Source: a virus. From it: a stretch of DNA of 37,799 nucleotides. Below the pieces are notes generated by a model that saw only the letters and a list, made by a program, of their open reading frames with translations, ran no database searches and was not told the DNA's origin. Both the position numbers and the translations under genes were made by a program. Location of the stretch: positions 1 to 37,799 of the IMG/VR virus record IMGVR_UViG_3300020202_000055, one strand, 5' to 3'. Below, piece after piece: positions 8,701-15,787 of this stretch. Positions within the stretch are counted from its first letter, which is position 1. Every line of letters starts with the position of its first letter.

Positions 8701-11660
8701 ACATTGACCGCATCATGCGGGACGTGCAGCGAAAGCTCAACAAAGCCGTCAAGGTTGGCAAGTCTTTTAGCCGAAAGGTGCTTGGCTCGTATCAGCCGAG
8801 CAACACTCGCCTCGTAATCAGAAACTTTGGCGACTTGGATACAGCCGTTCACGAGGTAGCGCACTGGATAGACGACCGATTTAACATCGTCGGCGATTGG
8901 GCTAAATCCCGTGTCCGCTCTCCCTTTGACAAGGAGCTTGCACACTTTTGGAAACACACGAGCAAGCCGGGATACAAGCTCGTTCAAAAGAGAGCCGAGG
9001 GCGTTGCGGAATTCATCCGTGCCTATGCCTTTGACCCCGACGCTGCTCGTCAGCTAGCGCCGACGTTTACCAAGCATTTCGAGTCAATGGTTCCGGCTGA
9101 CGTTCGGGCGATTCTTGACGAGTTTGGAGTTGACGTGCGAGGTTGGGCGGGTAGCTCCAATGCTCAGAAAATCGCCGGACGGATTCAGTTTGACAAGCCA
9201 AGCGTCCTCGCAAGAGTCCTGCATGTCCTCCAGCCGCACAACGGCAGCTATACGACTCCGTTTGTCAGCCGCTTTATCAAACGAGCTATGACTGACGACC
9301 TTGACCCGGTTGTCAAGAACATGGAGGAAAGCATGCGCCGAACGGGAGCCGACGTGCTACCCGAGCGCAATCCTCTCGTGCTGCTCCGTCAGTTGCCATA
9401 CGTCAAAGCCCGTTTCGAGGGAATGCTTGAGTACGGCATGACCAACGCTCGTAACCAGATTGTTGGCAAACCAATCATGCATATCTTGGAGCCGCTGAAT
9501 CACAGCAGCCGACGAGCGCTCAAGGCAGAGCTTGAGGATACGTTCAAGATGATGGTTGCCGAGCGAACGGTAGAGCTTGGCGATAGAGGCATTAAGGGCG
9601 GCATGTTGGGCGGCGGAATCTATGACGACGTTGCCATTGCTCAGGGATACCTAGACGACCTCAAGGCGGACCCAATCAAGCTCGTGCGGTTGCAAGAGGC
9701 AGCGGCACGTTACCGTCAGTGGATGGACGACGTGCTTGACTACGCCGTTGAAAAGGGGCTGTACAGCAAGGAACACGTCAAGGCAGTCAGAGACAGCAAC
9801 AACTATTACGTGCTGTTCCGCCGTGTCGTAGACGACCCGCTAGACCTCGTGATGGAATCGCCGCACAAGAGCGGCGGCAATCTCGGCACGACCAAGAAAA
9901 CGCTGTTCAATATCAAAGGCTCCAGCCGTCCGATTGAGAACCCGTTTACAGCAAGCATTGAGAATGCCTTTAACATCGTCAGAGAGGCTGACCGCAATGA
10001 GGTTATGTTGGCGTGGAGAGACGTTCTTAAGGGCAACAATCGCCGCTCCATGTATGCGCCGGACATGGTTGACACGGCAGACTTGGGCGCTCAAATTCCG
10101 TCTGCTGCCGATGGCTCTGTAAAGATTATTGTCAACGGCAAGGTTGAGCATTGGCTGTTTGAGGCAGGTACGACCGAGGCGCTTAAGGGTGTTGGACGGC
10201 TGTACACGATGAATTTCTTGGAGCGAATCCTAGCCGCTCCAGCTACAGCCGTCCGTGCGACCGTCACTCGCTCTCCAGGCTTTCTCGTCCGTAACCGAAT
10301 CAGAGATATCGGAGAAAGACTCGTCAAGTCAGAGACGGGCAGCAACATCGGTGACACTATCGGCAGAGTCACGGACGACGAGGCAAAGAACTACAAGCTC
10401 TATGGCGGCGGCATTCACAGCGGCAAGCTACTTGAGGGCAAAGTCAACTATGACAAGGTTCAAAAGCGGCTCATCGCACAAGCAATCCACGACCCTAAGA
10501 GCATCGTTCTAGCGCCGGTGCATTGGTATGACAACCTTGCGACAGGCAGCGAAAGAGCCGGACGTGTCGCTGAGGTTCGCTCCGCATTGCGAGAGGCAAA
10601 GGCTCTCGGATACGACGACTACAACGCTCAACTCTATGCGCACTTCAAAGCCCGTGAGTTGATTGACTTTGCTCGTGCCGGAATCTGGAGCCGACATATC
10701 TCTCGCTACGTGCCGTTCTTTAACGCTCGTACTCAGGGCTTGGCAAGAACGCTCACTGTCCTACGCAACCAACCGGGCAAGTTTATGACTCGTTGGGCAG
10801 GATACGTCTTGACGCCGACGCTGGCAAACTACGCTTGGAACGCCGCTCAGGGCGAGGACGTGTTGAACGAGTATCGCCAGCTACCCGCCTACGTTCGGCA
10901 GACTTTCTGGAATTTCAAGATTCCGGGCTATGGTTGGCTCCGCATTCCTAAGCCGTTTGAGTTGGGCATGCTGGCGACTGGAGTTGAGTATGCAGTTGAC
11001 CGGGCATACGGCAACGAGAATGCCTTTGACGGCTACGCCAAAGAGCTTGCTCTGTCTCTGCTGCCGATGGACGAAAGCTCCATCTTTGGCGGCGGTTGGA
11101 GGGGCGTAGCTGAGGTTGCCGTCAACCGGGACTTGTTCCGAGACAAGCCTATCGTTCCGAGCTACGAGGCGGACTTGAACCTTGACAGGCGAGAGGGAGC
11201 GAAACACGCAAGCCGACTTGGACAGCTAATCGGATTCAGCATTGGGCGAGACCCGAGAGACATTGACCACCTGATTCGTTACTTCGGCACGGACTTTGGC
11301 GACATGGTAATGACGCTCTCGGACGTGTGGAGAGACGACAAGACGATTCCGACGAGCAAGCCGCTCAACCTCGTGACAGGACTGTTCACGGACGTTCCGG
11401 CATACGGAGCCATTGACGTTCAAAAAGTCTTGGACGAGGCACGAGGCGTTGGAATCCGAGGACTGCTCAAGGACGAGCTTGAGACTTTCTTTGAGGCAAA
11501 GAGCAACCTTGAGCGAGACAAAGCGGCTCAAGCTCTGAGAGCCGCAGCGACCGAGATTCGGAAAGAGCTTGAGGCAGCGACCAAGGGCAAGAAAGGAAAA
11601 GCCTACAGTGACGCCGTGGAGGACGTTCTAAGCGGCTATGTCGGCAGTGGAGAGGACTAA
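5769..11660 (+). CDS. Giant internal virion / ejection protein with zincin motif (1963 aa)
   Basis: The longest gene in the window. Residues about 1-450 are charged and helical; about 450-1000 hold Pro/Ala/Lys/Glu-rich linkers; around 1020-1110 lies a zinc metallopeptidase motif, HEVAHWID with H1028, E1029 and H1032, followed by GVAEFIRAYAF that may supply the third ligand. The C-terminal 850 residues are long helical segments of the type found in large polyvalent phage proteins, with several hydrophobic stretches. Position and size match T7 gp16-like channel proteins, which enter the host with the DNA. The metallopeptidase could process host or phage proteins after injection. This is inferred from the motif. 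Confidence 0.65.
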   Translation: MADSLTLTIRGREFTVDWGYDRDPTPAEVETIAKAIAAKEFGSKPRMAKFQEREPEYVDKKPTSAGLFGAAGAMMDEAQRIVKQQAQQPSKPKPQRQLPSILNPELNAPGIPADPRKRAERIRREDEQFAELATKRLSPIVPPMARTKDEAIKRFRNEREATARRLEREASEATIDAKAPRASLQNAMARFNRDNPDAPAELREKFKYRLQRVAGEYVVQRAMRDGMTLYDAGMAYMTGKLKEDPLDEFNRAGDIKAMAAERMYSPMTGDLGKDVLDKLGAFYDFNTADMQDASHTLGTIRRKVMPHGLFLNEKAAKALKESPDQGIRSIYHTLQTLDPLQTVDFVEMLTSPTNPNRVPEKDLKGFWQRIAEGDVEAQDQLIGTANAYMVMLASGQLRGAKPTLRNSAVKPDVKGTRGNVAAKAIPGEAGRIQPGKLADALDQYLQQGHAASNKAARKLPSTTSKPPVTIRGDISNQYEEPIGPPAPEPVAPAAKPKRTPKAAAPKTEPEKAAEPTETAPESPAKPTPKVGDRVWTQSQVSGEIVYGRVVQKSDGSAPYVLLSKGKAGARRWALDGNDWNIGEPPKTAKAPKAPEAEPTPPSGGTGTGATTRRTPTPKTTEPEPVATPEPEPVAKVEDDPSAPHNKTRRELADEYDAQHKAEVERAKQGIATRDAQRKRMLSEAVKAGDLEIKGKRLVPVTPKGKTTLKLVQDNADAEQAIQRNQLKPAEEILRRKNEALSNHAKSVDDAIKQGKQIRDDVLRDYPELAERYGRKIEPPKSEPTPAPKQPKPKVEPEETRPAESREVWERTVDEESRIEHAKALKAASDELKKAKAGQLETGAFSRYKSKSEAIRKLTQELQHIKAQTPETYKTGGDHFQEVSRALREGKPVPQRVLDSFPDELRKQLEDSANEGKRTGNGGAAKTTRATTAPKGERQTVGSGAKGEQGKTATELAAPQTTSKGRILPNPIKVPNPKNIDRIMRDVQRKLNKAVKVGKSFSRKVLGSYQPSNTRLVIRNFGDLDTAVHEVAHWIDDRFNIVGDWAKSRVRSPFDKELAHFWKHTSKPGYKLVQKRAEGVAEFIRAYAFDPDAARQLAPTFTKHFESMVPADVRAILDEFGVDVRGWAGSSNAQKIAGRIQFDKPSVLARVLHVLQPHNGSYTTPFVSRFIKRAMTDDLDPVVKNMEESMRRTGADVLPERNPLVLLRQLPYVKARFEGMLEYGMTNARNQIVGKPIMHILEPLNHSSRRALKAELEDTFKMMVAERTVELGDRGIKGGMLGGGIYDDVAIAQGYLDDLKADPIKLVRLQEAAARYRQWMDDVLDYAVEKGLYSKEHVKAVRDSNNYYVLFRRVVDDPLDLVMESPHKSGGNLGTTKKTLFNIKGSSRPIENPFTASIENAFNIVREADRNEVMLAWRDVLKGNNRRSMYAPDMVDTADLGAQIPSAADGSVKIIVNGKVEHWLFEAGTTEALKGVGRLYTMNFLERILAAPATAVRATVTRSPGFLVRNRIRDIGERLVKSETGSNIGDTIGRVTDDEAKNYKLYGGGIHSGKLLEGKVNYDKVQKRLIAQAIHDPKSIVLAPVHWYDNLATGSERAGRVAEVRSALREAKALGYDDYNAQLYAHFKARELIDFARAGIWSRHISRYVPFFNARTQGLARTLTVLRNQPGKFMTRWAGYVLTPTLANYAWNAAQGEDVLNEYRQLPAYVRQTFWNFKIPGYGWLRIPKPFELGMLATGVEYAVDRAYGNENAFDGYAKELALSLLPMDESSIFGGGWRGVAEVAVNRDLFRDKPIVPSYEADLNLDRREGAKHASRLGQLIGFSIGRDPRDIDHLIRYFGTDFGDMVMTLSDVWRDDKTIPTSKPLNLVTGLFTDVPAYGAIDVQKVLDEARGVGIRGLLKDELETFFEAKSNLERDKAAQALRAAATEIRKELEAATKGKKGKAYSDAVEDVLSGYVGSGED

Positions 11661-12313
11661 GCCGGAGTCATGGGCTTGAGCGCTGGCTGTTCGCTTTCAT
11701 GTTCCTCTATCACGTCGTCAACGAGAGCTTGCATTTCGGGGCTGTACTCCGGCTCAGACTTTCGGCTGAACAGAGCAGCGAGTCCCCCGCCGACGAGCAT
11801 GACGGCGCTAATCACGAGCATGTAGACGCCGCCAAGGATTGCGATTCCCTGAAACAGCCAACCAATGTAGGGGAGCCGGAAAGCCCAATAAGCCACGTCT
11901 GCCGACCAGTCCGCAACCTTGGGGATTGCAAGCGTCGGCACTGCGTAGACGAGCCAAAAGATTGGCAGCGCCAGCATAGACACTCCCTGTGTCGCTTTCA
12001 GTGCCTCTCGTTCCTCGTCCGTGTCCTCGTTCTCCCATTTCGCCACGTTGAGCGCAGCAGCAGTGAAAACGAGCGTGGAGCTAATCAGAGCGTAAAGCCA
12101 AGGATAATCCGACTTGTCAGCAAACCAGCGAGTGACGGGCGCAAGGATGGATGCAAAGAGGTAAGCGTTCGCAAGCCCGATGATGATGGGCGGAATCTTT
12201 GTCCCCCTCAATCCCGGAATCAAGAACAGCGGCAGGAACACGAGGGCGAGGAAACGCCATGCAAAGTGCATGACCGTCGTGACTGCCGAGACGAGCGCAA
12301 GGTATGCAACCAT
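11657..12313 (-). CDS. Multi-span membrane protein, own leaderless promoter
   Basis: Read from ATG 12313 it gives about 218 aa; an upstream in-frame TTG at 12322 is less likely because a TAAATT box lies immediately upstream. About six hydrophobic segments are visible, for example LVFLPLFLIPGL, IIIGLANAYLFASILAPV, WLYALISSTLVFTAAAL and MLVISAVMLVGGGLAAL, and the C-terminus is acidic and cytoplasmic-looking. It is antisense to and overlaps the end of the giant gene by 4 bp, between the virion operon and attP. That is a typical site for a lysogenic-conversion (moron) gene, for example superinfection exclusion. The family is unknown; a holin is possible but it is large for one. Confidence 0.6.
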   Translation of the reverse strand: MVAYLALVSAVTTVMHFAWRFLALVFLPLFLIPGLRGTKIPPIIIGLANAYLFASILAPVTRWFADKSDYPWLYALISSTLVFTAAALNVAKWENEDTDEEREALKATQGVSMLALPIFWLVYAVPTLAIPKVADWSADVAYWAFRLPYIGWLFQGIAILGGVYMLVISAVMLVGGGLAALFSRKSEPEYSPEMQALVDDVIEEHESEQPALKPMTPA

Positions 12314-12320
12314 CAGCGCC

Positions 12321-12326
12321 AATTTA
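12321..12326 (-). promoter_or_regulatory. -10 box TAAATT of a leaderless promoter for the membrane gene
   Basis: On the minus strand TAAATT is preceded by TGTGA and followed after 7 nt by the ATG at 12313. The segment GCAAAGCTGTG just upstream is shared with the promoter at 16526-16554. No good -35 is visible, so an extended -10 is likely. Confidence 0.5.
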
Positions 12327-12449
12327 TCACAGCTTTGCGTCCGCTGAGGGGAAAACCGGATTTCCCCTAATTTCCCCTAAATTTCCCCTGTGTGAGTCTG
12401 GAGAGTGAAAATCTCTAGTTCAACGAGTCACAATCGGGCGGAGCGGTTT

Positions 12450-12463
12450 AGGTTCAAGAACCT
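12450..12463. repeat. Perfect palindrome AGGTTC-AA-GAACCT beside the att core
   Basis: A 14-bp palindrome lying 10 bp upstream of the tRNA-homologous segment. It may bind integrase, an excisionase or host factors. Position is the only evidence for a role. Confidence 0.4.
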
Positions 12464-12472
12464 ATGCAGAGG

Positions 12473-12531
12473 CGTCTTGAAAACAGGAGACCAGCAATGG
12501 TCCAGGGGTTCGAATCCCCTCCTCTCCTCCA
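12473..12531 (+). other. attP core: 3' fragment of a tRNA-Ser(UGA) gene
   Basis: The segment begins at the anticodon loop (CTTGAAA, anticodon TGA) and continues with the 3' half of the anticodon stem, a long variable arm (GACC...GGTC), a perfect T-arm (AGGGG TTCGAAT CCCCT), the acceptor 3' strand CCTCTCC and CCA. The 5' half of a tRNA is absent: the bases before the loop do not pair with ACAGG. This is the pattern of a phage attP that rebuilds the 3' end of the host tRNA gene on integration. The integrase gene is 116 bp away. Confidence 0.78.
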
Positions 12532-12625
12532 GAATTTCCCCTACATTTCCCCTAAATAGGGGCAAAAAACAGGAAAAGCTGTTGTATCCTCAATTCGCCT
12601 TTGCTGCAAGGCAGGGGCAAAACCA

Positions 12626-12640
12626 CCATAGCGGAGGAAC
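12626..12640 (+). promoter_or_regulatory. Conserved Shine-Dalgarno leader CCATAGCGGAGGAAC of the integrase
   Basis: The same leader, ATCCATAGCGGAGG, occurs on the minus strand before the genes starting at 24111, 24588, 25539 and 26201, and at 13918-13934. It contains GGAGG 8-10 nt before the start codon. Its repetition points to a mobile or duplicated translation-initiation cassette. Confidence 0.7.
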
Positions 12641-12646
12641 AACAGC

Positions 12647-13888
12647 ATGCGAGTCATTCGCCAGTTAACGAACGGACAGACAATCACAATCAGCGTCTCG
12701 CCCAAGACAGTGGCGGGAAAGAGCTACCAGAGAGCCGCAACGTATTGGGGCGGCGGCGGACGGAAAATCGAAAAGACGCATCCGACCGATGCAGCGCAAG
12801 CCGTGCAGCGAGTCGTTGACGAGGCAGAGCGCCGAGTCTTTAACAACCTCAACTTTAAGCAGTTGCTCAAGGACGAGCCGGAGCCGACGCCGGAGCCAAA
12901 GACGACGAGCCGGACTTTCGAGGATTGGGCGGAGCAGGTTGTCAGCGACCTTGAGAGAGCCGCCAAAGCCGAGCGCAAGTCGGAGAGCTACGCTGCTCTC
13001 TGCCGCTCGTTCTTGAACCTTTACGTCAAAGGCTCTTGGTTTGGCGAGACGCCAATCCACAGCCTCAATCATCCGTCCCTCGTCGTCCGGTTCGTGGACG
13101 AGGCGAAAGCCAAGCCGTACAAGCGAGGCAAAAAGACGTACACGGGGCATAGCTCTCAATGGGCAATGCTGCTCCGGCGCTTTCTCTCAAAGGTGTTCAA
13201 CGACGCCAGAGACGTTGACCCGACGATTCCCCAACCAGTCACCAAGCAAACGTATTTCCGAGTTGAACACAGCTACCGGGGCGACTTGTTCAGCACGGCG
13301 GAAATGGAGGCGCTGTTTCGAGTTGCCCGGACGATGCAAGAGCGCATCATCTTGGCGTTTGGATTTTGGGGGGTTCGTCCGGCTGAGATTTGCGCTGCTC
13401 GTTGGTCCAAGCTCTCGCCGGACGGCACGACCTACATGCTGGACAAGCAGATTAAATGGACCCGTGCCAGCGGCAAGACTCAGTACGTGGAGCGCAAGCC
13501 CAAGACTGACAGGACCGTCCGGCGAATCGCTCTCGCTCCGGGGCATTTCCTCTTTGAGACGCTCCAAGCGGCTAAGGCTGTCAGAGACGAGGCAGAGGAT
13601 TTCATGCTCACAGTGGAGGGCAGAGGCGGCAAGCCGAGGCGCTGCACGAGCGACGATATCAGCCGTCTCATTCCAGAGCTTTGCAAGCTGGCGGAGATTC
13701 CCGTCAGGAACGCCTACCAGATGAAATCATCCGCAATCACGCTCATGCTGCTCAGCGAGATTGACGTTAAGACAGTCTCAGCAATCACGGGAGTCAGCGA
13801 GGGGACAATCCTCAAGCACTACGACCGTGCCAAGAGTCTGGAGCGGCAGCAGCTTGCACTCCCCAAGGTGACGCTCAAAGTAGCGTAG
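12647..13888 (+). CDS. int: Tyrosine-family site-specific integrase
   Basis: 413 aa: an N-terminal arm-binding-type region (1-80), a core-binding domain (about 88-200) and a C-terminal catalytic domain (about 210-400). The box I arginine is clear (GVRPAEIC, R244), the beta-hairpin lysine is probably K286 (KTDRT), and the nucleophile is Y392 (HYDRAK). The middle of the catalytic set is unusual: where relatives have HxLRHT the sequence reads YQMKSS (Y357, K360), and the third histidine position is V383. The gene lies beside an attP containing a tRNA fragment, so it is very likely the phage integrase. Start chosen for the GCGGAGGA ribosome site. Confidence 0.88.
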   Translation: MRVIRQLTNGQTITISVSPKTVAGKSYQRAATYWGGGGRKIEKTHPTDAAQAVQRVVDEAERRVFNNLNFKQLLKDEPEPTPEPKTTSRTFEDWAEQVVSDLERAAKAERKSESYAALCRSFLNLYVKGSWFGETPIHSLNHPSLVVRFVDEAKAKPYKRGKKTYTGHSSQWAMLLRRFLSKVFNDARDVDPTIPQPVTKQTYFRVEHSYRGDLFSTAEMEALFRVARTMQERIILAFGFWGVRPAEICAARWSKLSPDGTTYMLDKQIKWTRASGKTQYVERKPKTDRTVRRIALAPGHFLFETLQAAKAVRDEAEDFMLTVEGRGGKPRRCTSDDISRLIPELCKLAEIPVRNAYQMKSSAITLMLLSEIDVKTVSAITGVSEGTILKHYDRAKSLERQQLALPKVTLKVA

Positions 13889-13898
13889 GGGCAGGTAT

Positions 13899-13928
13899 CA
13901 TAGCGGAGCCGGAAAATCCTCCGCTATG
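13899..13928. terminator. Hairpin between convergent genes (CATAGCGGAG / CTCCGCTATG)
   Basis: A perfect 10-bp inverted repeat with a 10-nt loop lies just after the integrase stop. One arm is part of another copy of the ATCCATAGCGGAGG leader. It has no U-tract of its own; the stronger terminator for the integrase is at 13940. It may stabilise mRNA ends or block antisense transcripts. Confidence 0.4.
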
Positions 13929-14484
13929 GATTCACGGCAGGGGCGGCGAAAGCTGCCCCATTTTCTTTTTGCAGTTGGGGAATGTTGGTCCATGCGACAG
14001 CCGGAGCCAACGTGTACCAGGGGACGGCATACCCTCTCGCTCCGCCGTGTAGCTCGTTCGTCACTCTTGACCCCGCCATATGCAAGCCGCCGAATTCTCT
14101 CGTGATAATGTCCACGGCTTGAGGCACGTTCAGCACTAGGTAGTAATCAATCCCTGTCTCGTCCTCGTCGGCATAGGCGACGACGTAGTAATGCGCTCCT
14201 AGGTGCTGCCATTCGCCAGCGGAGCCGTCACCGTTGCGGGACTCAAAGATTACGTCTTGATACTCCAGATACTTAGCTCGTCTGATTTTCTCTTGGACTG
14301 TTACAAAGCCGCCATTCTCCGGGCGGATAAGTATGTCAATCCCAAACTCTTTATCTAGGGGGTGTACGGAGCCGAGAGAGCTAAGAACTGTGACAGCGCA
14401 ACCTTTCCAGATTGTCTGATATAGCGCTCTCATAGGTTCCGCTAGCCTCTCGGCAAAGGCATAGTCACTATGGAAAACGGACAT
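13924..14484 (-). CDS. Putative PD-(D/E)XK-fold nuclease-like protein
   Basis: 186 aa from ATG 14484; an upstream in-frame start would overlap the divergent repressor gene. The central part has the restriction-endonuclease-like pattern: FGIDILIRP (D50), then FVTVQEKIRRA (Q64-E-K66), i.e. D...(Q/E)xK, followed by hydrophobic strands HYYVVAYAD and DYYLVLNVP. This resembles nucleases recognising or trimming DNA, but a clear proline before the first aspartate is lacking. It stands between integrase and repressor, where lysogeny-module cargo such as defence or exclusion genes is common. Function is inferred; it may be catalytically inert. Confidence 0.5.
   Translation of the reverse strand: MSVFHSDYAFAERLAEPMRALYQTIWKGCAVTVLSSLGSVHPLDKEFGIDILIRPENGGFVTVQEKIRRAKYLEYQDVIFESRNGDGSAGEWQHLGAHYYVVAYADEDETGIDYYLVLNVPQAVDIITREFGGLHMAGSRVTNELHGGARGYAVPWYTLAPAVAWTNIPQLQKENGAAFAAPAVNP
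13940..13970 (+). terminator. Rho-independent terminator of the integrase
   Basis: GGGGCGGC-gaaa-GCTGCCCC forms an 8-bp stem with a GAAA tetraloop, followed by ATTTTCTTTTT. It lies inside the 3' end of the opposing gene. Confidence 0.75.
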
Positions 14485-14495
14485 AGCAAAAACTT

Positions 14496-14529
14496 TCTGC
14501 AAAGCAGCAGGAATCACCTGCATTGCTGT
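14496..14529. promoter_or_regulatory. Candidate repressor operators
   Basis: The 50-bp gap between the nuclease-like gene and the repressor gene contains CTGCAAAGCAG (palindromic) and CCTGCATTGCTGT (14517-14529). The latter recurs exactly, inverted, at 19844-19856 upstream of the plus operon. Shared sites in front of a repressor and a second operon suggest repressor operators. Confidence 0.45.
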
Positions 14530-14533
14530 AGAA

Positions 14534-14812
14534 ATGAACTGCATGTACAGCCGACCAACAGAGGACGAGACCAAATGGAAATATCTCCGCCGAGCGACAG
14601 TCTTTGCGGACATGAACTACCGGGAGCTTGAAAAGGTAGCCAAGATATCTAACAGCGACTTGAGCAAATTCGCTCGTGGTCAAAAGATGCCAGGGCTTAA
14701 GGCATTTATCCGGCTGTCCCGTGCGCTAGACGTGCCGCTGCATACGCTGCTGTACAGCAATCCGCTCGTCATGGCTCTGCTCAAAGAGGGCGACAATGGC
14801 ACAGCGGATTAA
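14534..14812 (+). CDS. Cro/CI-type helix-turn-helix repressor
   Basis: 92 aa. Residues about 26-75 form an XRE-family HTH: MNYRELEKVAKISNSDLSKF followed by ARGQKMPGLKAFIRLSRAL and DVPLHTLL. A second possible start is the ATG at 14543. It diverges from the gene at 14484 and overlaps the following gene by 17 bp. Being the only clear HTH repressor near the integrase, it is the best candidate for the lysogeny regulator, probably acting on the sites at 14496-14529. It lacks a C-terminal dimerisation/cleavage domain. Confidence 0.75.
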   Translation: MNCMYSRPTEDETKWKYLRRATVFADMNYRELEKVAKISNSDLSKFARGQKMPGLKAFIRLSRALDVPLHTLLYSNPLVMALLKEGDNGTAD

Positions 14813-15002
14813 GAGCAGTGCAGAGATTCTGAAAAGCGAAAGACGCAAGGCGCATATCAATGCGTATTATCGCCAGAAAGCGAAAGAGGCGCTGCTAGAG
14901 CTACAGCAGCAGTGCGAACGGCTGACTAATGCGTTCTTAGACTATCAAGCGGCTATGGAGCGAGTGCGGGACACTGAGGACGAGCCGCCTACATGCGACT
15001 AG
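14796..15002 (+). CDS. Small hypothetical charged helical protein
   Basis: 68 aa, start ATG 14796 inside the end of the repressor gene, so the two are translationally coupled. The sequence is almost wholly helical and rich in Lys, Arg, Glu and Gln (SAEILKSERRKAHINAYYR, EALLELQQQCERLTN). It may act with the repressor. No family recognised. Confidence 0.5.
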   Translation: MAQRIKSSAEILKSERRKAHINAYYRQKAKEALLELQQQCERLTNAFLDYQAAMERVRDTEDEPPTCD

Positions 15003-15210
15003 CAATCTCTTGCGCTCGTTGGCGCTTGGCTTTCTCCCAAGCCTCGTCCGTCTTGTAGTAGCTCCGGGGAATCTCCCAAGTGTCGGGGTGTCCTCTGCCG
15101 CCGTAATCGTCCGTCTTTGCCGTCTCTCTGCCCGTTTCCGGCGCTCCAGAGCAGCCGACGACCAACGGAGCGGCAGCGACGACCAGGACGAGGGCGAGAG
15201 CAGAGCGCAT
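14989..15210 (-). CDS. Small lipoprotein (cargo/moron)
   Basis: 73 aa with an N-terminal signal of the lipoprotein type: MRSALALVLVVAAAPLVVGC. The lipobox LVVGC places the lipidated cysteine at residue 20. The mature part is short, polar and charged. It has its own promoter (TACAAT 6 nt from the ATG) placed directly behind the terminator of the next gene, and its end overlaps the convergent gene by 14 bp. Phage lipoproteins in such positions often block superinfection (for example Llp or Cor types); that role is inferred. Confidence 0.65.
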   Translation of the reverse strand: MRSALALVLVVAAAPLVVGCSGAPETGRETAKTDDYGGRGHPDTWEIPRSYYKTDEAWEKAKRQRAQEIASRM

Positions 15211-15216
15211 GGAGGG

Positions 15217-15222
15217 ATTGTA
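15217..15222 (-). promoter_or_regulatory. -10 box TACAAT, leaderless promoter of the lipoprotein
   Basis: TACAAT ends 6 nt before the ATG at 15210. The position expected for a -35 overlaps the terminator hairpin at 15225-15253 and is poor. Confidence 0.5.
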
Positions 15223-15224
15223 GC

Positions 15225-15253
15225 AAAAGAAAAAGCCCCGGACGAGCCGGGGC
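15225..15253 (-). terminator. Rho-independent terminator of the secreted-protein gene
   Basis: On the minus strand GCCCCGG-CTCGT-CCGGGGC is followed by TTTTTCTTTT. It directly abuts the -10 box of the next gene. Confidence 0.85.
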
Positions 15254-15274
15254 GTTTGAGGGGCGAGAGCCGCC

Positions 15275-15781
15275 TTAGTGTTGGTGGACTTTCAGGTTGT
15301 CCAAGAGCATCGGAGCCGAGCCGTCCCCGTTGCCCCAGATAATGACCATATGCGCTCGTGGAGCTTGGACCCTGATTTGCTGCCAGCCCGATTCCAGCGT
15401 GTAGGGCAGCGTCTCCAGGACGTTCCCGTTGGCGTCGTAGCACTTGACGGTTACAGTCGTTGCGCCAGGGACGTTGCCAGCGACGGGCAGGGGCGGCGGA
15501 GTCGCTACCCAAAAGCTCTTTAGGTCAACGCCGCTGCTGCCTGTCTTGTTGATTACCAGAGCGCCGGTGAGAGCCTGATACGAGCCGGACGGAGCTTCAA
15601 GCTCCGTGTACGGGGCAAGCTCCGTGTTGCTCACGAGCATCACGTCAGAGCCGAGTTGAGCGACCGTGACGGACTCCATTGGATTCTGAGTGAGAGCGTC
15701 AAGATTGACCAGGTGGGGATTGCCTTGCGCCAGGACCAGCGCCGACGAGACGACGAGTGCGAGAGTCAGTAACCTTTTCAC
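15275..15781 (-). CDS. Secreted protein of unknown function (moron)
   Basis: 168 aa with GTG start at 15781. A Sec signal peptide covers residues 1-19 (MKRLLTLALVVSSALVLAQ). The mature part is beta-rich and Pro/Val/Thr-rich, with SFWVATPPPLPVAG and TTVTVKCYDANG; one cysteine is present. It is a single-gene unit with a strong promoter 6 nt upstream and a terminator behind. This arrangement is typical of a gene expressed in the lysogen and acting at the cell envelope. No family recognised. Confidence 0.65.
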   Translation of the reverse strand: MKRLLTLALVVSSALVLAQGNPHLVNLDALTQNPMESVTVAQLGSDVMLVSNTELAPYTELEAPSGSYQALTGALVINKTGSSGVDLKSFWVATPPPLPVAGNVPGATTVTVKCYDANGNVLETLPYTLESGWQQIRVQAPRAHMVIIWGNGDGSAPMLLDNLKVHQH

Positions 15782-15787
15782 GGAGCC

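Larger units (their letters stand above)
12347..12555 (+). promoter_or_regulatory. Integrase arm-type binding sites around attP (TTTCCCCTAA repeats)
   Basis: Direct copies of TTTCCCCTAA or TTTCCCCTG lie at 12361, 12371 and 12382 on the left and at 12535 and 12546 on the right of the tRNA-derived core. One inverted copy (AGGGGAAAA) is at 12347. Clusters of short repeats on both sides of the core are the usual arm sites of tyrosine integrases. The neighbouring integrase gene supports this. Confidence 0.65.

Noticed and set aside
11699-12370. Plus-strand open frame of 223 codons opposite the membrane gene
   Set aside because: Composition is His/Arg/Glu-rich and unlike a folded protein; the minus strand gives sensible transmembrane segments and a promoter.
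12399-12531. Complete tRNA gene at attP
   Set aside because: Only the part from the anticodon loop to CCA is tRNA-like; bases before it do not form D-arm or acceptor 5' strand, so it is an att fragment.
13918-13960. A fourth hammerhead ribozyme near 13.9 kb
   Set aside because: It has the ATCCATAGCGGAGG leader but neither CUGAnGA nor GAAA-stem III-GUC; the hairpin there is an ordinary terminator.
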